Both the position numbers and the translations under genes were made by a program. Positions 1 through 5,806 of a DNA stretch of 7,989 nucleotides are shown one piece after another. Source of the DNA: Actinomycetota bacterium (lineage in GTDB: Bacteria > Actinomycetota > Actinomycetes > S36-B12). How positions within the stretch are numbered: position 1 is the first letter of the stretch; each line of letters starts with the position of its first letter. Where the stretch lies: positions 1 to 7,989 of the forward strand of contig JAQCBM010000080.1 of NCBI GenBank assembly GCA_027729865.1, in the 5' to 3' direction. Below the pieces are notes generated by a model. That model did no database searches. It saw only the letters and a list, made by a program, of their open reading frames with translations, and had not been told where the DNA came from.

Positions 1-133
1 CCAAGGGCATACCGTCGATGTCAACATTGGTGGTGCGTCCGCCGCGTGCAGGGCGTTCCCAGCCGAGCTCCTCGACGAACAGTCCGGTGAAGTCGGCCTT
101 GTCGACGTACTCGGTGATCCACTTGGTACTCAC
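1..133 (-). CDS. Putative DNA methyltransferase N-terminus, Eco57I-like (partial)
   Basis: This gene starts at a GTG (133-131) and runs off the left edge, so only 44 residues are visible. They begin VSTKWITEYVDKADF and continue GLFVEELGWERP. From memory, an aromatic-rich start followed by LFxEELGW is typical of the N-terminus of large Eco57I-type class I DNA methyltransferases and methylase-nucleases that sit next to PLD/SNF2 helicase genes. No SAM-binding or NPPF/Y motif falls inside the window, so the assignment rests on this short similarity and on context. The start codon overlaps the helicase stop as GTGA, which implies translational coupling and a joint function. No strong ribosome binding site precedes it, only a weak GGTGAAG inside the helicase gene. 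If the assignment is right, it would modify host DNA and the helicase-nuclease would act on unmodified DNA. It could instead be another accessory subunit. Confidence 0.55.
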   Translation of the reverse strand, partial: MSTKWITEYVDKADFTGLFVEELGWERPARGGRTTNVDIDGMPL

Positions 134-3100
134 GGCTTCACCAATCCCATGGAGCAGATGATTCGGAGAGGGTCGTGCGCGCCGTCGTTGGGGATGACGA
201 GACGCTCATCGCAGTGCAAAAGTGCCAGCAGTTCGGCAAGGTCGTCGTTCGTGCGCTCTCGCAGCGCCACCTTCAATCGGGCCTCGGCCTCGGCGGTGAG
301 GGGCGACCCATAGATGGCATCGAGTGCTCGCTCCACATCAGGCGCTCCAGCCTCGAGGTTGCCGTTCAATCGGCGCCACACCCGCAGGCGCGTGCCTCGC
401 AGCTGACCGGCAGCGAGCTGTGGCCGCTGGAGGGGGCCTCGGATGAGGCCCTTCACCCGGGCGAAGTGGTCGTCGAGGCGCTCCATCGCTTCAGTGTCCG
501 GGTCGCACGACAGCATGCGCAGCGCCTCCAGAGCCGTCAGCAGCCGAGGAACCTCGGCGCCGTCGGAGATGCCGAACCCGTCGAACCCTCGGTCTGTGCG
601 CGCATACGCCATCACACCGGTTGAATCGGCAGCCTTCGGCGCCTCCTTGGTGGAGTACACGAGGTCCGGCAGGCCCTTGGCCCGCTCGGCGAGCTCGGGG
701 TGCTCCTTCTCGGCTCGCTGCCACACCTGGTAGGCGAACGACGCTGCGTCAACCTCCCCGTCGTCGGCCTCTTCGATCTTGCCGTTGTAGAGGTCCTCGA
801 TGGCCTTGACCTCGTCATCGGTGCCGAAGAATCGCTCATCGGAACCAAACACCGACGCTGCCTCGGCGAGGCGGTGGCGGATGCGCTTGCGAAGATCCAA
901 CACTTCCTCGACGGAGTCGTCAGGAAGGAAGGTGTACACGACGACCTCTGGGGACTCCTGACCCACACGGTCCACGCGACCCGCTCTTTGGATGAGCCGG
1001 ATGATCGCCCAGGGAAGGTCGTACATGGCCACGATGTGAGCGTCCTGGAGGTTCTGCCCTTCAGAGAGGACGTCTGTGGAGACCAGCACGCGGATCTCGT
1101 CGTCGACTTTGGTGCTCTCGCCAAGAAGCCGACGGTTGGAGTTCGGGGAGAAGCGGTGCGCAAGCTTCGTCGGGTTCTCGGTCTGGCCCGAGACACCGGC
1201 GACGGACTTCACGCCGCGCTTGGCGAGGGCGTCAGCGACGTACTCGACAGTGTCCTTGTACTCCGAGAAGATCAGCACTTTCTCGTCGGGGTGGGTCTTG
1301 GTTAGCAGCTCGACCAAAGCGTCAATCTTCGAATCGGTGGTGTGGTCGACGGGTCCGAAGCTCGACAGCAGGGCAGCGATGGCGTCAGCGTCGCTAGCCA
1401 GGTCGTCACGGAGCCGCTTGTCGAACAAAGTCGGGCTCAGCCAGCGGATCGACTTGGGCTTGCGCCGTGCGAGCTCCTCGTACTGGGCCTGTGCCGTCCC
1501 CTCGAGATCCGGCAGGTCGTCGTCCTCATCGCTCTCGACAGCGACCATCGCCTCCAGCACCGACCCGATGGGAAGCGGCAGGTCGTTATCGATGGCATAG
1601 AGATACATGCGGTTGCGGTCGAGGTGACGCTGCAGCGACACAGCGAAAGCGTGGCCGCACGAAGAAAGTCGCTTGTACAGCGACGTGCGTGTGAAACCCT
1701 TGAGGTGTCCGCTCGCTTTGTCCAAGTCGTCGAGGATCTTCTGTTCCTTGGAGTCCGGCGCCGCGTCATCTTTCAGGTATGAGCCAAGCGCGTACCGGGG
1801 CAGAAACAGGTGATCGACGACATCGAGCGTTGCGTCATCGACCATCTTGCGCGCCGGGTCACCGTTACTGAAGGAGTGCGGAAGGGGCTTGGCGAGCCGG
1901 TCGGGGAAGTAGAACCGGCTTCCGTCGGCGAAGGTGACGAACTCGCGGCCGTTGCCGGGGTCGACCTCGGCGTAGTTCTGCCGGATGAACGTGCGGGTGC
2001 GACGAACCAGGTGCTCAGACATCAGGCGCCGCCAGTCCTCGCTCTCCTCGGACTTGCGGAACGCCAGCAACGTAGAGATCTTGCCGTCAACAGCGTCGAT
2101 GAGCTTGGGGTTCTTAGCCAGCGCCGCCATCGGGGAGATGCCGAGGTTGTCGTCATCGTCGATGAACAACGCCAGCTGGTTCGCAACGTCCTGATAGCGC
2201 TTGTTGTACGGCGTCGCAGTCAGCATGAGCACCTTGGACTCGTTCGCCCGGACGTACTCGTAGATCGCCTGATAGTCCAAGCGCGTGTCAGATCGCAGCG
2301 TGTGCGACTCGTCGATGATGACGAGCTGGTGGCGTCGCAGGTCCTTGAGTTCCTTGGCAGCCATGCTGTAGGGGACAACCTTGCCGAACAGCTCGTACGC
2401 GTCGAGGTAGTCCTGCCACATCTTCACCAAGTTCTTCGGGCACACCACCAGCGTCGAGTACCCCTGGTCCTCACGGAGCATCAACGCCACAGCGACCGCA
2501 GTGATGGTCTTGCCCAGACCCACGACGTCGCCGAGCATCGCCCCGCCGCGGTTGACGACCCGACGCGCAAGTGTCTTCACTGCAGAGATCTGGAACTCGA
2601 GCAGCTGTTCTGCGATGCCGGCGGGAAGGCTGTACTCGACCAGACCATCGCGGGCCTCCTGCGAGACCAGGTAGCAGACTTTCAGGTACACGAGATAAGG
2701 GTCGACCAGATTCTCCGATGCCCAGGACTCGTCAATGAGCTTGATGAGGTCTTCGGTGATGTCGAGGCTGAACTGGTCGTCCCAGCGGTCTTCGAACCAC
2801 TTGGAGAGCTTCTTGGCTGCGTCGCCATCCAGCACGTCGACATTCAGTTCGTACTGGTGCTTCAGCCCCGCCATGGTGAGATTCGAGGAGCCGACGTAGC
2901 CGATGATGGGCGTGGCGATGTCGTCTCGGTGACAGATGTACGCCTTGGCGTGCATCGGCCGGCGCGTGAACAACTTCACGCGCAGGAGTCCCTCCGCAAG
3001 GTGCTTGCGCATCAACCGCAACGCCCGAAGGTCAGCGTCAGTAGGGATGCCGCGCATCAGCTGCTGGCGGAACCGGTGCAGAGCGAGCTCCCTGCGGTTG

Positions 3101-3381
3101 CGTGCCTCGGTCCGGTCGATCTCGGGTTCGGCGTCGGACTCGTCCACGTCTCCCTGGAGGTGCTCGAGCACTCGGTAGTGATGGTCCGACAGGGTCATGC
3201 CGACCATCACCCGCGCCACGGGTTCCTTGCCGGGGGTGCGTTCGTCGAGCACCTTGGACAGGTCGCCCCAGCCTCGGAGGTTGAAGTAGCCCACCGCGGC
3301 GTCGATGCGGTTCGAGACCTCGAAAGTTGAGACCAGGCGCTTACCCAGTTGCTCGTCGATGTTGTCGAAAATCGTGGTCAC
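130..3381 (-). CDS. PLD-like nuclease / SNF2-family helicase fusion protein
   Basis: This 1083-residue protein joins a phospholipase D-like domain to an SF2/SNF2 (HepA-like) helicase. The N-terminal part (about 1-190) has HAK at 144-146 and GSSN at 164-167, the core of a PLD active site. A Gln of the Q-motif type is near 264. Motif I is GDVVGLGKT (Lys291), motif II is DESH (357-360) and motif III is TATP (388-391). The C-terminal RecA domain starts near KVLIFSEY (about 701), with STDVLSEGQNLQ (768-779) and QRAGRVDRVGQ (798-808). The rest, to 1083, is helical and acidic and probably family-specific. The reading frame is open to 3660, but I chose the GTG at 3381. It follows a GGGGGCGG ribosome binding site, starts the natural sequence VTTIFDNIDEQLG, and avoids a 176-base overlap with the upstream gene. 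It probably moves along or remodels DNA and cuts it as part of a defence system. The domain calls are firm; the role is inferred. Confidence 0.93.
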   Translation of the reverse strand: MTTIFDNIDEQLGKRLVSTFEVSNRIDAAVGYFNLRGWGDLSKVLDERTPGKEPVARVMVGMTLSDHHYRVLEHLQGDVDESDAEPEIDRTEARNRRELALHRFRQQLMRGIPTDADLRALRLMRKHLAEGLLRVKLFTRRPMHAKAYICHRDDIATPIIGYVGSSNLTMAGLKHQYELNVDVLDGDAAKKLSKWFEDRWDDQFSLDITEDLIKLIDESWASENLVDPYLVYLKVCYLVSQEARDGLVEYSLPAGIAEQLLEFQISAVKTLARRVVNRGGAMLGDVVGLGKTITAVAVALMLREDQGYSTLVVCPKNLVKMWQDYLDAYELFGKVVPYSMAAKELKDLRRHQLVIIDESHTLRSDTRLDYQAIYEYVRANESKVLMLTATPYNKRYQDVANQLALFIDDDDNLGISPMAALAKNPKLIDAVDGKISTLLAFRKSEESEDWRRLMSEHLVRRTRTFIRQNYAEVDPGNGREFVTFADGSRFYFPDRLAKPLPHSFSNGDPARKMVDDATLDVVDHLFLPRYALGSYLKDDAAPDSKEQKILDDLDKASGHLKGFTRTSLYKRLSSCGHAFAVSLQRHLDRNRMYLYAIDNDLPLPIGSVLEAMVAVESDEDDDLPDLEGTAQAQYEELARRKPKSIRWLSPTLFDKRLRDDLASDADAIAALLSSFGPVDHTTDSKIDALVELLTKTHPDEKVLIFSEYKDTVEYVADALAKRGVKSVAGVSGQTENPTKLAHRFSPNSNRRLLGESTKVDDEIRVLVSTDVLSEGQNLQDAHIVAMYDLPWAIIRLIQRAGRVDRVGQESPEVVVYTFLPDDSVEEVLDLRKRIRHRLAEAASVFGSDERFFGTDDEVKAIEDLYNGKIEEADDGEVDAASFAYQVWQRAEKEHPELAERAKGLPDLVYSTKEAPKAADSTGVMAYARTDRGFDGFGISDGAEVPRLLTALEALRMLSCDPDTEAMERLDDHFARVKGLIRGPLQRPQLAAGQLRGTRLRVWRRLNGNLEAGAPDVERALDAIYGSPLTAEAEARLKVALRERTNDDLAELLALLHCDERLVIPNDGAHDPLRIICSMGLVKP

Positions 3382-3484
3382 AGAACCGCCCCCAAAGTCT
3401 TCCTCGCCGTGGCCAACAATCGCATGGGTGAAAATCGGCCCTCTTGCGGTTCTGGCCACAACATCATGACCCAGGGCTGTGACT

Positions 3485-4378
3485 TCATTGTGAAACCCAC
3501 CGCACTTTGCCCCCGGTTTCGAAGAATCCGACCTGTTCAGCGAAGGCGAGGTCCCACTCCTCGGGGGACTCTCCGGCCTCGGCAAAGACCTTGATTCCGC
3601 GGAACTGGCTGATGGCCTCCGGGCTTCCCTCGATAGCCGAGCAGACGAAGACGCCGTCAAGGACTCCTCCTCCTCTGGCGTGGACCGAAGCCTTCCAGTC
3701 GCCTGGCACCCATAACCGCCCGGCTATCACGCCGGGGGCGATGAAGCCCTCCGCTCCTGCCTCGTGGGGACTATCCGCGACAAACACAGACACCTCACAG
3801 CTCAGCTCGCCTCGCTTGCCGGCTCGGTCGGGGCTCACTCCCACGTACTGGCTGACGAGAGGGTCGTTGCGCAGTACCCGCGCGAGGACGCGCCGTATGA
3901 GCGCGGCGTTGGGGTGAGTGGTCGGCACATCACCTCGATGACTTGGCGCGCTGGGCTCACTTGGATTCCACCGAGGGGATGAGTCGCCCACCCCTTCGAA
4001 ACGCATGGTTCGCGCGCCCACGCCCGACCTCGGCGCCGATCTGGTTGCCGCATCAACGATGGCTTTGGCAGCGGCTGCCTCGTTCGGAAGGCGAGTCGAG
4101 CCCGCCACGTTGAGAACGAGCGCCTGCGTTGCGAAGTCGGTGACTCGGTGTCCGTTGCACATGTTTCGCAGGTTGTTGACACTCGCGCCGTAGTCGCGCC
4201 TGAACCCTTCGGCGCTCTTGGCCGCATGTGCGATCTCGCCGCGCAGGTAAGGCGCCATCGCCCACTGGCGCAACAGCGCTGCGGCCGTTGCCGAATCGAG
4301 ACCGGTCAGGTCGAACTCGGCCTTCGGGCTCGTCCATCGATGCCCGGGTCGTAGGCGGTCAGCGGGGCGGAAAGTCAT
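3485..4378 (-). CDS. Unrecognised 297-residue protein of the putative defence operon
   Basis: I do not recognise this family. The protein is soluble, with no signal peptide or membrane segment. Residues 30-95 are helical and contain YGASVNNLRNMCNGHRV, which could be a degenerate helix-turn-helix. Residues 115-155 are a Ser/Pro/Arg-rich linker. Residues 157-297 look like a compact mixed alpha/beta domain, with strands such as ELSCEVSVFVA and VLDGVFVCSAIEG and an acidic tail (SPEEWDLAFAEQVGFF). The ATG overlaps the stop of the XRE gene as ATGA, so the two are almost certainly co-translated. The helicase gene begins 103 bases downstream on the same strand. A DNA-binding-like N-terminus with a separate C-terminal domain would suit a co-regulator or sensor paired with the HTH protein, but it could also be a structural component of the system. 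Codon use resembles its neighbours and the frame is intact, so I am confident it is a real gene and unsure of its function. Confidence 0.85.
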   Translation of the reverse strand: MTFRPADRLRPGHRWTSPKAEFDLTGLDSATAAALLRQWAMAPYLRGEIAHAAKSAEGFRRDYGASVNNLRNMCNGHRVTDFATQALVLNVAGSTRLPNEAAAAKAIVDAATRSAPRSGVGARTMRFEGVGDSSPRWNPSEPSAPSHRGDVPTTHPNAALIRRVLARVLRNDPLVSQYVGVSPDRAGKRGELSCEVSVFVADSPHEAGAEGFIAPGVIAGRLWVPGDWKASVHARGGGVLDGVFVCSAIEGSPEAISQFRGIKVFAEAGESPEEWDLAFAEQVGFFETGGKVRWVSQ

Positions 4379-4773
4379 CGCTGAGCTGCCTTGCGCCGCC
4401 GGGGCAGGTCCGGGGGACCGGATTCACTGCGCGCTGGACCGGTTCGCCCCGATCTGGTCTTCGCGTCGTGAGGATGGCCGATGCGATGTTCATCTCCCCA
4501 CAGATTCACGCCCAAGGCGCTCTCAAGCCGAGCAACGGTGACCACATCACCCCAGCTTCGGCCACCGAGCAGGTTGGACAGAGTCGATGCACTCACGCCA
4601 GTCGCACCAGCGACGTCTCGCAGGCTGCGCTGGCCACATGCATCACGCAGTCGACGAGCAACGGCTGCGATGAGCCGAGCCTCGCTTGGCGCAGTGCGAG
4701 CAAGCCGACCATCTGGCCACTCGCCAGACACCAAGTACTGGAGAGGCTGAGGGTACAAATCGCGCGCCGGCAC
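4375..4773 (-). CDS. XRE-type helix-turn-helix transcriptional regulator
   Basis: This 132-residue protein has a Cro/CI-like DNA-binding domain at about residues 33-92. The helix-turn-helix core is LRDVAGATGVSASTLSNLLG (51-70), followed by the usual helix VVTVARLESALGV. The tail (97-132) is basic, Ser/Pro-rich and probably disordered. The GTG at 4773 is the first possible start, because an in-frame TAG lies 12 bases upstream. There is no ribosome binding site, and a promoter-like -10 ends only six bases before the GTG, so the mRNA is probably leaderless. It is the first gene of the operon and overlaps the next by ATGA. It probably represses its own operon, and perhaps the divergent transposase unit, from the 79-base region between them, as XRE regulators of defence systems often do. 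The fold is clear; the targets are inferred. Confidence 0.88.
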   Translation of the reverse strand: MPARDLYPQPLQYLVSGEWPDGRLARTAPSEARLIAAVARRLRDACGQRSLRDVAGATGVSASTLSNLLGGRSWGDVVTVARLESALGVNLWGDEHRIGHPHDAKTRSGRTGPARSESGPPDLPRRRKAAQR

Positions 4774-4809
4774 GGCCCGATACTACATCGTTGTGCAGTC
4801 TTCTGTTCA
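4773..4809 (-). promoter_or_regulatory. Probable leaderless promoter of the XRE/defence operon
   Basis: On the minus strand, TGAACA (4809-4804, four of six matches to TTGACA) is followed after 18 bases by TAGTAT (4785-4780), a good -10. The predicted start of transcription is about seven bases on, at or next to the GTG of the regulator gene. With no ribosome binding site present, a leaderless transcript is the simplest reading, and such transcripts are common in actinobacteria. This is predicted from sequence only. Confidence 0.5.
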
Positions 4810-4819
4810 CCCGCTCCGT
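4798..4819 (+). repeat. Possible left terminal inverted repeat of the transposase unit
   Basis: This stretch reads GTCTTC, ten bases, then CTCCGT. The same two hexamers at the same spacing occur on the minus strand at 7921-7900, so the pair is inverted and encloses both plus-strand genes. The ten inner bases do not match. It could be a terminal repeat or a transposase-binding site, but chance is not excluded and I see no target duplication. It overlaps the -35 of the regulator promoter. Confidence 0.25.
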
Positions 4820-4830
4820 GGCTCCGGCCG

Positions 4831-4850
4831 GCTCTCCCCGCAGGGGGAGC
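4831..4850 (+). promoter_or_regulatory. Hairpin sequestering the RBS of the recombinase-like gene
   Basis: GCTCTCCC (4831-4838) pairs with GGGGGAGC (4843-4850) in an eight-pair stem containing one G-U pair, with loop CGCA. The 3' arm is the ribosome binding site itself, and the ATG follows two bases later at 4853. A transcript entering from upstream would fold and hide the site. This arrangement is known to limit transposase translation from read-through transcripts in IS10 and IS50. A transcript starting inside the stem would escape the block. The hairpin is seen directly; the regulatory role is inferred. Confidence 0.55.
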
Positions 4851-4852
4851 AC

Positions 4853-5806
4853 ATGCCTAGGGTTCCTCTCGACCCCAAGTCGAAGTTGCGGCCCGAGGTC
4901 GCTGCGCTCATCGATGGGTACGTGCCTCGAATCCTCGACTCTGGCCGCTGGTTAGACCTGGCCGAGTTCGTATGTGCAACTGTCCGGGCCGCTCGACCGC
5001 CAGGCGAGGCATCAGCCCGAGCGATGCTCAACAGTGCTGCCCGGCTCGCCGACTACACCGACTCCAATGGGCAGCCGCTCGAACTCGACATCGTGTTCGA
5101 GCCCGAGAACATCACCGCATTCGTTGCCTTCGCTCTGGGCAAGGGGAAGCATCGCTGGCGGGGAGCACCGCTGACCAAGCCGATGCTCAAGCGGGTTGTC
5201 TCCGATGTTGAGCGAATCGGACGTGCGCTGAACCCTCGTGCGGGCTGGAGCGTCGAGCGTCCCGAGATTGGTCGCACCAAGGTCAAAGCACCACATACCA
5301 AGGTCGAGGAGCTTGGGTTCTTCCGCACCGCTCGAAACTCGACCTCCATTCACCACCTCGCCGTCGTCGTGCTCGGCTTTGGATGTGGTCTCGACGGACG
5401 TTGGCAGCCTCGTATCACTCGCCACCAAGTTGAGCTTCGCTCGGGTGCGTACTGGGTCCATGCTGATGAGCCCGACCGGTGGATTCCACTCCCTGACCGT
5501 TACTTCGACGACATGGCTCGTGTTCTGTCCGAGGTGGTTGACGACGGGCCCCTCATCGGAGGGGAGAGCACGAACAATCACCGAACCTCGAGGGTGACCG
5601 AGCGGATCTCCAAGCACTCCCAGGTTCGACTCGAGCCAGCCCGGATGCGCAGCTCATGGTTCGTGCGTCATCTCAACAACCGCACCGACCTGCAGTTCCT
5701 GCTCGAGATGGCCGGTCTCAAGTCGATGACGACCATCTGGGACCTCATGGCCTTTGTGACGCCTGTTGAGGAAACGACAGCGGTGAAGAAAGCGCGTAGG
5801 GCGTGA
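4853..5806 (+). CDS. Tyrosine-recombinase-like protein lacking catalytic residues
   Basis: This 317-residue protein has the layout of a tyrosine recombinase. A helical core-binding-like region (1-130) includes FEPENITAFVAFA. The C-terminal part has GCGLDGRW (177-184), which aligns with box I (GTGLRxSE), then RWIPLP (209-214), matching the R-x-VPLP strand. RMRSSWFVRHLNNRTDLQFL (264-283) resembles box II, and AGLKSMTT (287-294) resembles the LGHSSxxTT segment. The box I Arg is Asp181, the box II His position is Ala263, and the nucleophilic Tyr position is Asp297 or Trp296. Arg266 is kept. It is therefore probably a DNA-binding protein without strand-cutting activity. The ATG at 4853 follows AGGGGGAG; an in-frame GTG at 4793 lacks a site and adds unlikely sequence. 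The stop overlaps the transposase start as GTGA, so it probably helps the transposase bind its ends or controls it. I matched the fold by eye and have not confirmed it. Confidence 0.72.
   Translation: MPRVPLDPKSKLRPEVAALIDGYVPRILDSGRWLDLAEFVCATVRAARPPGEASARAMLNSAARLADYTDSNGQPLELDIVFEPENITAFVAFALGKGKHRWRGAPLTKPMLKRVVSDVERIGRALNPRAGWSVERPEIGRTKVKAPHTKVEELGFFRTARNSTSIHHLAVVVLGFGCGLDGRWQPRITRHQVELRSGAYWVHADEPDRWIPLPDRYFDDMARVLSEVVDDGPLIGGESTNNHRTSRVTERISKHSQVRLEPARMRSSWFVRHLNNRTDLQFLLEMAGLKSMTTIWDLMAFVTPVEETTAVKKARRA

Noticed and set aside
1810..3330. Long plus-strand open frame of 506 codons opposite the helicase gene
   Set aside because: It is antisense to a gene with unmistakable helicase motifs. 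Long antisense frames are expected in high-GC coding DNA, and its translation is rich in Val, Arg, Gln and His with no recognisable domain.
3382..3660. N-terminal extension of the helicase frame up to 3660
   Set aside because: The extra 93 residues are Ser/Pro/Arg-rich shadow sequence, overlap the upstream gene and lack a good start signal. The GTG at 3381 has a ribosome binding site and begins the natural domain.
4813..4831. Repeated GCTCCG hexamers and the CCGGCCGG palindrome as operators
   Set aside because: They are short GC-rich repeats of a kind expected by chance in this composition, with no matching copy elsewhere in the intergenic region.
4793..4852. Upstream GTG start for the recombinase-like gene
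   Set aside because: It has no ribosome binding site and would translate through the hairpin. The ATG at 4853 has a strong AGGGGGAG site at good spacing.
5012..5617. Minus-strand open frame of 201 codons inside the recombinase-like gene
   Set aside because: It lies fully antisense to the plus-strand gene and has no start signal or recognisable domain; it is a codon-bias shadow.
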